From positions 38,551,669 to 38,615,668 of the forward strand of contig CM067373.1 of the NCBI GenBank assembly GCA_034401795.1: a stretch of 64,000 nt of DNA, read 5' to 3'. Position numbers and translations under genes: made by a program. This DNA is from Chaetoderma sp. LZ-2023a (taxonomy: Eukaryota > Mollusca > Caudofoveata > Chaetodermatida > Chaetodermatidae). Positions 1 to 11,822 of the stretch are shown piece by piece. Position 1 is the stretch's first letter, and the number at the start of each line of letters is the position of its first letter. The notes below the pieces were generated by a model, which worked only from the letters and a program-made list of their open reading frames with translations, was not told where the DNA came from and did no database searches.

Positions 1-1647
1 CTGATCAGTCCTGATAAAGTGTCCTTCAGAATTGTGTACAGTTAGTGGTGGTGTGTAGTCAGCAACTCTCAGGGCTCAGGCTGCCTGAAACAGTTTGTGG
101 CAGTCATCCGTAGCAGTGATTTGATATGCTACGGCATCTGCTTGTTGGATAGCAGGATTTTAGCGGTTGTATTGGACATTGTTTACATATTTAAGCACGC
201 ATGTTAAATCATCTGTCAAATAAACCAGAAGTCACGCGTGCCGGGTTCCAATCTTGGCTGAGAGAGGGGGAACACGACTATCTGAATTCAGGAATAGAGT
301 ATGCAGATCCTAAAATTCTGTTACTGTTCTAAACCACAACAACCTCTTGTGCTGGGAGTTTAGGCCAATTGGATCAGTAGCCTTTGAGATGCGGCTCCGG
401 ACACATAAGGATACAGATAATAACAAGATGTCGATTTCCCGCCACCCCCCCCCCCCCCACCCCCGTCTCAACCCCCCCCCCCCCCAACCACACTTGCCAA
501 AGACAAAATTCACACAATGCAAGTGGATGCTACAACATAACCACCCTTATAATTATTCTTTTTTTTTCTCTTATCCTTTTTTAATTGTCTATGTTATGTG
601 TAGAGTGTTGCTGTATTGTCTTTGATAATGTGATGGCTGTACGTTATATATGTAAAGGTGCCATCGCCCTATAGTCATTGCCTTTGATGGATTCTTGTAA
701 TCAATGCATATATATTCATAAAATAGCAGGAAATAAAGTTCATTTGATTTAATTTTGATTTGAGGATATAGCTGGTAGTATCCATCATCTGCACGTTTTA
801 GACCTAAGCCTACGTCTGACAACTGGCTTTCCTATCACAGCGTATTCCCAACCGAGCTCCCGATACAGCCATTACAGGGCCTGACACTCAGACTCAGAGT
901 TCTTTTACATCCCCCATGGCACACACACCACACGAGACAGAACCGACAGCTTTACATCCCATCCGAAGGACAGGGAACTGCGCAGGTGTTTACACTGACT
1001 GAGTGGGGGATCGAACCTGTGAGATTCGCATTTCATAAAGTTCCTACGATCACGGAAATACAATACAATGTTAGAAAAATATGCATGATAATGCCAATGG
1101 TAAATATCAATGATCATCAAGAACACCTCTGCAATTTGCAACATTATACACCGAAAATGAGTACCTCTAGAAGGAAACGTGAAGTTAAAACTTACACGGA
1201 GCAAAATTTGTTATTTTCTTCTTATTCTTCTTGACAATACAGATTCCGTCGCTACAAGGCACACCTCAAGTACTGACTAAAAAGTTGTCTGAAAGAAATG
1301 GCGTCAATGAAAGATCGTAGTAGGCTCAGTGCTCCAGATAACTTTCTTCATTTGGGAGTACAGTACTCCTTAATTTTTCAACTGACGCGTACAGCAAATT
1401 CAGGAGGAGTACAAGACTTGTTGTTACTGAATACTGAACAATTATCCTCGTCCCCTCCCCAACAATATATATGTATATAATAAATGGTGTGGTATCCTTA
1501 CCATATGAAGGCGTAACAATCAGCGCCTTGTGATTGTACCATCAGATCACCATGTTACAGTATGTATGAATGATTACTGTATTCTGCGGCTGTAGTAGTG
1601 GAAATATCCTACAGCTGCAATCAGTCCTTTTTCTCTTGTGACCACTG
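1..1647. other. Intergenic, no gene recognised
   Basis: Short open frames occur on both strands but none resembles a known protein or has exon-like borders. Long C runs lie at about 446-484, interrupted by a few other bases. I see nothing else. Confidence 0.6.
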
Positions 1648-1866
1648 TCAAATTTGTTCAAGAAAATTTCTACTTTCTCAGAGAATATGTCCAGTTTCAA
1701 ACCAAGAGAAATTTATCTTTGAAAATTTGTCACTGGAATGACTGACTTGACTATCGAGCCAGTCATTCCAGTGGTAAATTTCCAAAAATAGTCTTGTTGG
1801 TCTACAAATGGACATTTCCCAAGCCCACTGCAGAAGCTGTTTTTTGGTCGGCTTTAGCATTAACGG
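1648..1866. repeat. Fold-back repeat, family F1, copy 1
   Basis: Two arms are inverted copies of each other around a short centre near 1745-1760. The left arm holds CACTGGAATGACTG and the right arm its complement, CAGTCATTCCAGTG. Outer parts carry 'tttgttcaagaaaat' on the left and 'ggacatttcccaag...ccactgcagaagc' on the right. The same layout recurs at 40655, 41035, 45450, 48866 and 63755, with a partial copy at 41630. It looks like a non-coding MITE or fold-back element. No protein is encoded. Confidence 0.75.
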
Positions 1867-3719
1867 TATAAACCAGTCAGCCCCACCGCCCACCCACCCT
1901 CCGTCTTGTTTCCTAAGGTCAGCAAACTTTAAAAATTAGCCATTACAGTTACATGTCATGGTTGGGGCAAGGTGTTTGGGACTCGTTGGTATTGATCAAC
2001 TAACTAGTCAGTCATGCCAACCATATTTTAATGCTGAATGAAAATATATATTTATATCAAAAGTGTGTTAATTTTATATCTAGCTGCGTTATTATGGTGG
2101 GACACGATTAGCCTATAGAAATGCACTAGCATTCTAAAGACTATCTCTGTTGTATACTGGCAAATGAATAAATAGTATTGCTCTAATAATACTTGTAATT
2201 CTGAATTTTGATATTTGTTTTAAAGGAGGTAAATTTAGAAGTTAGTTTGACTGAAAGAAATTACAGACAACAATTAATCACTTACAGAAGTTACAGTCAA
2301 ATTGTTTTCAAAATAATTAGCACAGCTCCAACTATAACATACATGTATCATTGGCATATATAAAATAGAAGGAAAGTGTTATGGACGCCACATTTATAGA
2401 GTATTTCTATATTTGGAAGGGAAATCCCAGTTTTTTGCTTCCTATTTGATTGAGATGGGACCAAGGTATAGAAGTGCTGACAAGACACGGTTATTGCAAT
2501 TAGAATATGTTCATTTAATCTTGGCAAGTGTCTTACTAAAAATATAATCTCAGGTTAGAAGCGCTAATATGTTGTTTACTGTAATAAAAGAACAGATCTT
2601 TTAATATCTGCCGGTAAACTAAACCAGGTGAAGAGAACCTGCAGTTGTTATTGGCAGTTTAATGCTTTAGCCTACCTACGGAAATTGTTTTAAATTTCAT
2701 ATTAAAAGTTATTGCTATAATTACCTCTCCAATTAAAATAAGTGTGAAAGAACATATTTTTACAAATATTTCTGTATATTTTGCCATATCTAATGGAATA
2801 TTCACAATTGAAAAATCTTCCATCTCCGCTCATATGTTATCCTTAAAATTACAAATGCCATATAAAATATGCCTTCCTGGAAATTCAGAATTTGTGAAAG
2901 ACAAACTCGGATTATAATGTTGGGGTGGATTATGGTCTGGGTCGAACTCATCACTATTCACAATTATGAGGTTGCGCCGACTACTGTAAAAGTTATGCCT
3001 GTAATCCTATTTCCAACTAAAATATGTCTTGAACAACTAAGTGCCGGTGATATTTTAGCTCATTTGGCAATATGTTTGAAAATAATGTCCATTGAATTTT
3101 TTTCATTAACACTTTTATAGGTGCACATATGTAATGCAAAGGTCTTAAAGAAAAGAATACCGTCTTGCGGAGATGGAGATCATACCATTTAGTGATGGTA
3201 GTATAGGCACGGCTTTTACGAATGCTTATCGGTATGTCATTGTATGGGATTAGTGTGTTGATTCCCCTTCATGTAATTGAGTAGGCTATATTTGATAATG
3301 GCAACAGGCCGGTATGAGCAGTTTAATACACTGATGCGTACTATATTTACATGAGGCCTACATGGTACGCATGAATATTTAAATGTTTGCGTACATGGAT
3401 GATTTCTATGTGTCTTGTATGCGCCTTATCTGGAGCGCTGAGTAGGCCTGCATGATTATGCAATTTTTATCATTGAGATTATTTCAAAGAAATAACTGCG
3501 ACTATTCAAATTGATTGATATTTAACCCTTATCCACCGTGTGTCAAAAATTAACTCTTACAGAGGCAGTAAAAGAAATACATGCTGGTGTACATTTGAGA
3601 TACAGTGTTACTTTATATTGTTTCTATCTTAGCAATATAACTTTTGAAAGTTAAAAGAATGAAAGTTAATCTAATTCACATAGATGAAGTTAATTCTATA
3701 CACATAGAATATAGTTATA
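1867..3719. other. Intergenic, no gene recognised
   Basis: AT-rich sequence. Around 2235-2335 a phrase of the type 'agtcaaattgttttcaaaata' appears that recurs near 38425, 38620, 40150 and 40455, so part of it is an old dispersed repeat. No exon or RNA gene is recognised. Confidence 0.5.
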
Positions 3720-4330
3720 TTTCAACAGCAACTGTGTTCCTGATATTGCCAAGCAAGGCCGAATAACGCCAGTACTAGAGAAGGGCAAATCACCTGTCCA
3801 TCCAGGCAACTATGTGGTATCACCATACTAGCTGTGGTAGAGAAAGTCAATGAGAAAATCTGGCTAGTAAGAGCGAAAAATATCCTTGACGCCCACCAAT
3901 GCAAGTTCCAGCAGGGCTTCAGAGAAGGCAGCTCAAGCATAATGCGGTGGCCTTGGTAACAGAAGCAATAATGGAAGCAAAGCAGCTGAGGAAGCCACTC
4001 CATATGGTGGCAATGGACACAGAGATAGCCTTCAATGTTGTTTGGACTGAGGGGTTGATGCACAAACTGCACCAGATCAGCTTGCCCGGTGATCTCTGGA
4101 ACCTCCTAGAAAAACAGCTCACTGCTATCTGCAATACATTAACCCATAGTTACTGGAGGTTGAAGAGATGAACATAGGTACCAGGATTGGCAGTGTGAAT
4201 GTCTCAGCACCAGCCTGCACAAATGACGTCATTTATTTCTCAGACTCTCCCCTTCAGATGCAAGTGCTTAACGTATCTAAACAGTACACAATTAGTGAGC
4301 AATTTCTCCATAATATCAGCAAATGTGTCA
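3720..4330 (+). pseudogene. LINE reverse transcriptase remnant
   Basis: Conceptual translation across several frames gives blocks typical of the RT domain of LINE (non-LTR) retrotransposons. First comes a GRITPVLEKGKSPVHPGNY-like block, then 'FQQGFREGSS', then 'VAMDTEIAFNVVW', where the family has the first catalytic Asp followed by AFD. Near 4215 'CTNDVIYF' stands where the second catalytic Asp pair (ADD) is expected. A catalytic Asp is lost there, stops and frame changes occur (for example near 3830 and 4168), and the piece between fingers and palm appears deleted. This is a short, old, non-functional fragment; its clade is uncertain. Confidence 0.7.
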
Positions 4331-4334
4331 GCAT

Positions 4335-5430
4335 GATGATCAATAAAAAAAAGATCAGACTGTACCAACACACACGGGGTGGGGGGTGGGGGGGGGGGTG
4401 GAGAATGTGTCCCAACACAAGACAGAATGCTCCACCTTGGTGTAACAAGACTAGTTGATGGCACAGTATTACCAGCCATCACTGTGTATGTGTATGCCAC
4501 AGAATATGGCAGGTCTATGTTAGCCCTAAACTAATGTACGACCTTGAGGCATGCTGCCTGAGCACCAGCGACACGACTCTCCTGGAAACAACCCAGGGCA
4601 TATGCCCACTTGCTGAGATACCCCAGTTCAATCCCAGTAGCAAGAACGTACGCTGACTAGATGGTATCACAGTAGGATGTTAATTCATCCTTTTTAGACA
4701 CTGAGGCCTTCAGTCACTCCTCCGCTCTATGCCAAATTTTTAACATGTCCCAAGGCCATCGCGAGTTCACTGCCGCCTGTTTTTTCCAAAATTGGAGGCG
4801 CCCACCCTCTTCATTTAGGGAATTTGGCTACGTCCTGTAAGGCATAGTTCTAGCGCTTACAGGCATACTATTGAATGAACGACTAACCGGCTTTTGTACG
4901 GAAAGTTTCTAATGAACCATATAAACGAAATAGTGATTTTTACGGTTGCAGCTCCTTATAAAGGGCTGGTGAGAGCATGGTTTAGCTTGCATATGCGTGT
5001 TAGTCTCAGGTATATGATTTATCTATTTGTTCATTGGTTAAAATTTGTTACGCATGCTCTAATTCCCTTTGTTTAGCCTTTTATTAGCAATTCACTTTCT
5101 TTTAAGAACTAGCAGACTAGGCAGGGGCGCTGGAAGCAAATTTGAGGGGCGGGGGGGGGGGGGGCGGGCAGGTTCCACAAAAGGGAACGTTGGACGGCAT
5201 TGTCTGCAGGAAGATATGAAATGGGTGTTCCCCCCCCTAACCCCCCCCCCCCCTACACCCCGCCTCTCATGGAAGGGTGTTCGGGGATACCCACCTACCT
5301 AACCGCCACGAGAAAAAAACTTTGAAAGGTGCAGACGTGTTCATGACTCGATTTCCTGCATTCTGAGTTTCTTATTATTACGTATAAATGTTAGAGCAAT
5401 GATAAGTGAATAACTTATGTATTCTTTGGT
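4335..5430. other. Intergenic with G/C homopolymer tracts
   Basis: G runs lie at about 4378-4400 and 5149-5165, and C runs at about 5230-5253. No coding exon is recognised. Confidence 0.5.
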
Positions 5431-5750
5431 CAATTGAACCACAGGCCTTTAAATTTTCGTCCATCCATCCCTCTACCACATATCACCACCCCACCCACCC
5501 CCATACTATATATAATATACACAAGGTATGAAACCTTCATCTGTGGGCACCATTGTCAGAAAGCTGATTGGTTGGTTTGTAGTCAGAACCGTGATGTCAC
5601 CAGATTTTAACAACAAACCAACCACTCAGCTTTCTAACAATGGTGCCCACAGATGAAGCTTTCATACCTTGGGTGTATTATATATAGTAGGGGATATGTA
5701 CTAGTGCGATTGATGGACGAAAATTCAATGGCCTGTGATTGAACTTATTC
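5431..5750. repeat. Fold-back element, family F3 (long hairpin)
   Basis: A near-palindrome about 320 bp long. The left arm (about 5431-5583) and right arm (about 5612-5750) are inverted copies sharing, from the outside in, 'GTTCAATCACAGGCC'-like ends, 'ATTTTCGTCCATC', 'ACTATATATAATA', 'CAAGGTATGAAA', 'TTCATCTGTGGGCACCATTG' and 'GGTTGGTTTGT'. The loop is roughly 30 bp. There is no coding capacity. It looks like a MITE or recently formed inverted duplication, with arms still very similar by eye. Confidence 0.8.
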
Positions 5751-7260
5751 CCAATTCACTATGTAAGAGCGGGCTGGTGGATTGTTGTGTCAGATGCACA
5801 CACTGAGTGTGCGTGCATTCGTGCAGTTTGTCTTGAAAATATTTAATTGGACCTTAGTTCCTAATTATATTTGCAATCAGCAGGATTCAGAGGAAGTGGT
5901 TTTGTAAAAACTAGGTCATCCAAGACAAATCTACCAATCATGTTGAACATGTGAACAAGGTTTGATCAGCTCTTGCCTTATATGAAGACCATGAAGTTTC
6001 CAGAGTTTCATTCCAAGCAGTTTCACAGGTCTTTAAATGTAATTTTCTTCAAAATAGTATAAAATCCAAGATGGCCACCAATAAAATCGATCAAGAAGCT
6101 TTTGGGACCAACCATGGATCTGACCCTATGGATCATTCCTGCCCAGCAGTTCTTAAGGACTCGCTTAAAGAATACAATGGACATATGCTGGATGAATAGA
6201 CAGATGAGGTAGCAACACAATTATGTCAAATTAGTAACAAACTATTCAACAGCTAGTATGTATGGAATAAGTAATTAAAATTATGATTTTGCAGCCTCAT
6301 ACTTAGCCATATTGGCATGTGGGTGTCAGAGGTACATTTGGCCCGCGGCTATTCAATGGAGGCCTTCAAATGTCTGACTTTGTAGACGTGTGGATGGTGG
6401 CCTAATCTTTTATGGTTAGAACTCAAAGGGCTTGACATGGCTAAAAATGTGTATCACGACCGTACAAGTTGGTAGGGGCGGGTTGGTGGGTGGGTGGGGT
6501 GGGGGGCTCATAGGTCTACTCATATAAATAGCGCAGTATTAAAAAAGGATGATATTTATTGATATTTATTTAGAGATGTAGGAGATATAGAAGATGGTGT
6601 CTAAGCCCATCCAATTTTTACATTCTTTCGATAGAGGCCCCGGTCACACCCTCCTGCCATTATATAGGTGTGCGTACGTGCGTGCGTGTATGTGGGTGGA
6701 GGTGGGGGGGGGGGGGGGGGTGCATATCTTAGACACATTCCTCAAATACACCCACTGACATTGCACTTCGGCCATGTGTATGCAAATTATTTTATCTTTG
6801 CATCTGCTTCACACGTCAATTAAAAATTTGAGTTTGAAAGTTACTGTTAATTCTAATATCCCTTAGTGTTTACACATTGCCGTACCCAGCCGGCCATCAT
6901 TGCACTTATATTCTATTCTACCCACTAAGCAAGGAACCAACGGCCATGGAACAGTATCAATTCAAAAATTCAAATAGCATAATATGACTATGTATATAAC
7001 CTTCACTTGCAAATATACATACAATGTTTACAGATAAAAAGTCAATATGTCACATGTAACTGCCACTAGATAAATAGCGTTTGCATTGATGATTTGATTC
7101 GGCCTAGAAGCGCTCCCATATTACTTTATGGACTTGTGTTAATGTCAAATCAACCAAACTTTAATACAACTGCTCAGTCCATTCTAAATATTCTAAAAAT
7201 CTTGTCTAAAGTTCTAAAGTAACGTTTACTTATTTTTCGCATAGAAACGGGTAAAGGACA
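5751..7260. other. Intergenic, no gene recognised
   Basis: AT-rich sequence with a GT/G-rich tract at about 6660-6722 ending in a run of G. No exon or element end is recognised. Confidence 0.5.
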
Positions 7261-7309
7261 CAGCTGCCCCTGCTGCCCCACCTTGCCCAAAGGGCAACAG
7301 GGGCAGCTG
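7261..7309. repeat. GC-rich hairpin
   Basis: CAGCTGCCCCTGCTGCCC at 7261-7278 pairs with GGGCAACAGGGGCAGCTG at 7292-7309, with one mismatch and a 13-nt loop. It stands out as a GC-rich stem in AT-rich surroundings and is followed by further GCTGCCCC runs to about 7335. Confidence 0.6.
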
Positions 7310-7875
7310 CCCCCGCTGCCCCTGTGCTTCTGGCGCCCCTGAGACTAGCCACAGTATTCACAAATTCATTAGGAATTTGGTGCCAACCTCAACATTCTGC
7401 ATTTAACAACCTCAGCACTTGCACGGCCAGTACTTCTAACCAGCCCTTTACCTTCTCAGGACTCGTTTTCTAGGTGTACGTTTGAGTGTCATTTGGTCCT
7501 ACAGAATTGACATTTCATCTGCCTGTATTCCGTGGATCACTCAAGCACGTCATGTGCTTGAACGGTGAATGGAATACAGTGAGATGGAATCTCCTGAAGC
7601 CTCTGAAGGCAGAAATAAAATGCATGAAATGAAGCAACTGTCTGGTGTGATGGGCAATCTGTTGAGACGGATCGCTCAGGAAGAAAGAACAGCCTTAAGG
7701 GAGGTGGTGGAGTGCGATTGGGGATTTTCTGACAAGTGATTCCACCACCAACCTGGTTCGCATTTAGGCCCTCCACTTTACCTTCGCTTAAGAGAACAAG
7801 GCACCGCTAGAATGCATGGTTTTTACTCAAGTTTAGCATTACACCAAGATCTGCCGAGTAGTATACTTGGACGAG
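7310..7875. other. Intergenic, no gene recognised
   Basis: No coding exon or repeat family is recognised. Confidence 0.5.
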
Positions 7876-8206
7876 TCACCCCTGATAACATTCCAATATG
7901 TACCCATATGTGGTAGATCTGGCCACCTGGGAATGGTCAGATGGGGCCCATACGGGCCCAATATAGGCTATTAAAATCTAGATCATTTAAATTCAGGATT
8001 TACCCAGATGTGCCTCATAAGTGGAGGTGGATATAGAAGTTAAGTAATAGCCCGAGTCCACAGTTCAATTCTAAGAAGTCCTATGAAGATAATTCAATCT
8101 TGCCCATATGGGTCCCATATGGGCCGTGGGTGCAAATGGCATGGACCCATATGGGAAACAATATGGGGCCCATATGGGCCCATATGGGAATGTTATCAGG
8201 GATGTT
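7876..8206. repeat. Fold-back element rich in CCCATATGGG
   Basis: The left end (7879-7893, CCCTGATAACATTCC) is matched by its inverted copy at the right end (about 8188-8204). Inside, the self-complementary decamer CCCATATGGG or near variants occur repeatedly (near 7905, 8103, 8114, 8146, 8168 and 8178), so the piece can fold in many registers. No coding capacity is seen. It looks like a small terminal-inverted-repeat element. Confidence 0.65.
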
Positions 8207-8435
8207 ACAATGAATTTCAACGTGTGCACGTATACACATACGCATGCGTTCAAAGTTGTTTATTTCATAACATTGAAAATGGGAAGTCCATCAAACGCAC
8301 AGCCTATGAATCGATAGATCCTCATACATACAATACGAGACAGTGTTCCTGCCATAGGGGATGAGAGCTGCTATGATGCTGATGCTATGACATGTAGTAC
8401 ATAGCATATAGCATGTTTCTTACACTTTTGCATGT

Positions 8436-8438
8436 ACA

Positions 8439-8494
<56 letters not shown>

Positions 8495-8510
8495 TACATA
8501 CATACATACT
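8436..8510. repeat. (CGCA)n / (CATA)n microsatellite
   Basis: Uninterrupted CACG units to about 8493, then CATA units. It abuts a SINE 3' end. Confidence 0.9.
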
Positions 8511-8580
8511 CACTGTCGGCTAAGTTAGCACATGGAAATTGAAGCCGCACGTGGCCAGTGCGTCAATAAAATAAAAATAC
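8511..8580 (+). repeat. SINE 3' end fragment
   Basis: Matches the last ~70 bp of the SINE unit described at 19959, ending in the A-rich tail 'gtcaataaaataaaaatac'. Confidence 0.75.
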
Positions 8581-8583
8581 ATA

Positions 8584-8932
8584 TACTGCCAGAGCCGTGC
8601 TGGAGTCAGAGTACAATAGGCGTAAAAGCCTAGGATTGATTGTGACAGATGCATCCACAGATAGTCCCATATGAATCGTCAGTGTGTCAGTATATCAGAC
8701 ATGTGAAAGCTGGTCGGCCAATCCTTGACTTCTTAGTCTTGGTACGGTGGTCCAGTGGAAAGATGCCTGGTTGCTGATGCTATGCGGAGTTGCAGAATGG
8801 CGGTTCGATCCCCCGACCGGGAGATGGGGATCAACAAATTAAACTAACGGGTACATCACTGTCGGCTAAGTTAGCACATGGAAATTGAAGCCGCACGTTG
8901 CCAGTGCGTCAATAAAATAAAAATACATACAT
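8584..8932 (+). mobile_element. tRNA-derived SINE unit
   Basis: Same unit as at 19959-20286. The central part has a polymerase III A-box-like stretch (TGGTCCAGTGGAAAGATG, near 8748) and a B-box-like stretch (GGTTCGATCCC, near 8803), spaced as in a tRNA gene. It ends in the tail 'aataaaataaaaatacat' and CATA repeats. It is the left edge of the block that is duplicated at 17.5 kb. Confidence 0.75.
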
Positions 8933-9300
8933 ACATGCATATACACATACACATACATATAGGACGCACGACAATTGACACACATACATTTTGTACCATA
9001 TATAATGTCCTTATTTGGATGCTTTATACTTAAATATGCACATAGGTACACGTGCACACACAGGTACACACACATACACACATATACCAACATATACAAA
9101 TGCATACATACACAGCATTTCACTTTATACGTGTACAAACATTCATACATGTATACACACTCACGCACGCATATACATGTACATGTGCATATACTAATAC
9201 ATCATTGTGGTATTCTATGTTGGTTTTACTTATACTTATACTTATCATATACTACCCTTATAGGCAAAATGCCTGTAGATAGATGGCGACTACATTATGC
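8933..9300 (-). repeat. CA/CATA-rich sequence at a LINE 3' end
   Basis: Dense CACA/CATACA sequence between the SINE tail and the LINE coding remnant. It may be the 3' UTR of the minus-strand LINE. The copy near 17790-18196 is nearly identical apart from extra CATA units. Confidence 0.5.
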
Positions 9301-9794
9301 TTATTGCCTAGTTAATTTGTTTCGAGGTAAAGGAAAGATAATGATTGTGTAATGGGTATACAAAAAATCTGACCAAAATGAATATAGTTCATTTTTGAAG
9401 ATATTTAGGCTTACGGCACTAACTACTTCATTTGGTAAGCTATTCCAACTATTCGTAATTCGGTTTGCAAGAAAGTTCTGCCTAATTAGTTTGTTACTTC
9501 GGCTCTTAGTGAGTTTAAAATTATGTCCCCGAGTGATGCTTTGTTTATCTATCTCCAAGAATTGGCACTGAACACGATAAAGGCCATGAATGTATTTGTA
9601 AGTTTGAATCATATCCCCACGTGATCGACGGTAATAGAGAGAAAGTAGATTCAGATATTTTAACTGGTCTAAATAAGTATAATTTCTTATTGAGGGTATC
9701 ATTTTAGTTGCTCTTCACTGCACATTTTCTATGTTAGACTGTCTTTTTTAACATTTTAAGTCCATGGACCGTTCCCGTATTCAAGTATAGGTCT
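9301..9794 (-). pseudogene. LINE RT C-terminal remnant, copy 1
   Basis: On the minus strand, from 9793 down, the translation starts with 'RPILEYGNGPW', the thumb-region motif of CR1/Jockey-like LINE polymerases. After stops near 9757 and 9731 it continues open from 9702 with 'YRRSRGDMIQTYK', 'TRGHNFKL' and 'NRITNSWNSLPNEVV', the standard C-terminal landmarks of these enzymes. The upstream catalytic RT is absent: the fragment is cut at 9795 by LTR-like sequence. A dead 3' end piece, duplicated at 18197-18689. Confidence 0.8.
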
Positions 9795-10981
9795 TGTAGT
9801 TCGGATCGACCGGTCGGGTACCGGCCGTACCAGCTAAGCTGGGTACGCGACGCCCGTCTAGGATTCGTTTTCTGAACACGCCCCTCTGGGCCTATGGGAG
9901 AGAGAGCATGTTGAAAAATGACTAAGTTCGTTAAAACGCATTATGCGCATGCGCACGCCAGAACGCTGTTTCTATGGAGCACGTAGTTGTGACCTAGATA
10001 GGATGGCGCTTATAGTGTACCGAGCTGGTACTCTGTAATTCTTATTGATTGTCTCTTCCCGTTAAATCTGGCATTAATCAAGACCAGAATTCGACGGGCT
10101 TTCCAAATATGTAAACCATTTCAAAATCGGTTGAGAAATGGATGAGTTATCCAGGAAAACTCTTCTTGGTTATCTTCAACATATTGCCCTGACGTCATAA
10201 ACACGTGGACATAAAGCTTCTAGAATGTTCTAGCACGTTCGACGACGCTATTATTGGCTGTGTGCTGATTGGCTGTTGCTCGAACGATGATTGGATGAAG
10301 CCTGCGCCTGTGACGTCATGGAGAGTATAAAAGTAGAAGCGATCCAGTGATCGAGAGCATCCTCCGCCAGGGGCCGAACAGGTTGGAGCTGTACCAACTA
10401 TTATCAAACATCTTTCTTCGCTATGAGTCAGGTTTTTATCCCGTAGTGTGCAGTTTCCAACCCACCGCACTAACACAATTTTGTAACTCCCCATTTACGG
10501 GAGTAATTTGGAACTTTCGATAATGGTTCATGAATACTACATCTCCATTCGGAACACAAACTTGCGGTGAGGCCTTTGCGGCCTGAATATGTGAGTCTAC
10601 AGATGTAGAGGCAGGATGTTCTTTGATGGATGACTCGCCGGATCTGCCGGCCATGCCTAAAAGTGGTATTTCAAACGACGATGCACCAATCGTTTAAGTT
10701 CTTTTAACTTTCGACCGCAGCAAGTAAACTCTGCCCGGTGCATCTTCAGAGTTGGTTGACGTTACCAGCACCACAAAGCTTTGTTTTTGTATCTTCATTT
10801 GCCTCTGACAACCCCCGCTAGTGACAGGTTTTTTACACCTTCCATCTGTGCCATCGGTGTATGGGAACTTTCTTCACCATGTAGTAATAATGTTACAGTT
10901 AGTAACACGGTAGCCTAACTTGGGAATGACTACCGAGTATTCAAGTAACTATACTTCACCGTTTAATTATTTCTCTATATA
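9795..10981 (+). repeat. LTR-like repeat, copy 1
   Basis: Starts TGTAGTTCGGATCGACC and matches the sequence following a purine tract at 30808, so it is read as a solo or partial Gypsy-type LTR. A promoter-like TATAAAAG lies near 10327, after two CAAT-like ATTGG boxes. The repeat ends '...tttctctatata' and runs straight into internal SINE sequence, with GGT shared at the junction. No direct target duplication is visible, so the right end is probably truncated rather than a natural LTR end. Confidence 0.7.
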
Positions 10982-11299
10982 GGTGCATGACTGTCGGCTG
11001 GTTATCACATAGAAATTGAAGCCGCACGTTGCCAGTGAGTCAATAAAATAAAAATACATATATACTGCCAGAGCCATGCTGGAGTCAGAGTACAATAGGC
11101 GTAAAAAGCCTAGGATTTAATCATGGCAGGTGCATCCACAGATAGTCCCATATGAATCGTCAGTGTGTCAGTATATCAGACATGTGAACGCTGGTTAGCC
11201 AAACCTTGACTCTTTAGCCTTGGCACAGTGGTCCAGTGGAAAGATGTCTGGTTGCTGATGCTATGCGGAGTTGCTGTATAGCGGTTCGATCCCCCGACC
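10982..11299 (+). mobile_element. SINE 3' end followed by partial SINE unit
   Basis: 10982-11054 is a SINE 3' end. From about 11066 a second unit starts (CTGCCAGAGCC...) and runs through the A-box-like (near 11228) and B-box-like (near 11282) stretches, then stops at 11299 in CCTT repeats. The unit is closest by eye to the one at 20287. Confidence 0.75.
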
Positions 11300-11567
11300 T
11301 TCCTCCTATCTTCCTTCCTTCCTTCCTCCTCCCTCCCTCCCTTCCTCCCGCATCCCTCCCTCGCTCCTTCCTCCCTGCTTCATCCTCCTTCTCTCCATCC
11401 CTTCATCTATTCCTTCGAGCCATCCATCTTTCCTTCCTTCCTTCCAGCCTTCATCTCGTTCATCTTTCCTCCCTCCCATCATCCCATCCTTCCGTCAAGC
11501 CCTCATTCCTTCCATCTTTCCTTCACCCTACCCTTCCTTCCTTCCATCCGTCCTTCCATTCGTCCAT
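11300..11567. repeat. CCTT/CCTCC-rich low-complexity tract
   Basis: Pyrimidine-rich imperfect tetranucleotide repeat. Long apparent reading frames here are an artefact of the low complexity. Confidence 0.85.
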
Positions 11568-11822
11568 CATGGTTGGGTGGGTGGTTGGGTGGGTGGTTGG
11601 TTGGGTGGATGTGGGTTTGGGTGGTTGATTGGCTGGTTGGTTTATTAGGTGGGTGGTTGGTTGGTTGGGTGGGTGGCTGGTTGGGTGGGTGTGTGGGTGG
11701 GTGTTTGGTTGGTTGTGAGGTTGGATTATTGGGTGGTTGATTGGATGTTCGTTTGGGTGGTTGGTTAGTTGGGTGGTCAGTTGGGTGGTTGGTTGGGTAG
11801 TTGATTGGTTGGGTGATCGGAT
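11568..11822. repeat. GGTT/GGTG-rich low-complexity tract
   Basis: Imperfect GGTT/GGGT repeat on the plus strand, immediately after the CCTT tract, giving an abrupt strand switch in base skew. Confidence 0.85.

Noticed and set aside
8436..8510. CRISPR-like array in the short repeats
   Set aside because: Simple tetranucleotide repeats without spacers, in eukaryotic DNA.
8748..8815. A genuine tRNA gene (A and B boxes present)
   Set aside because: The acceptor stem and anticodon arm do not fold properly, and the sequence recurs inside SINE units.
8866..9352. Cys/Tyr/Val-rich and His/Thr-rich frames, repeated near 17726-18248
   Set aside because: They arise from CA/CATA-rich sequence; both strands are open for the same reason, and the true content is a LINE 3' end.
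10195..10654. Minus-strand frames in the LTR-like repeats, conserved in three copies
   Set aside because: Conservation follows from repeat homology; the protein has no domain and the frames differ in length between copies.
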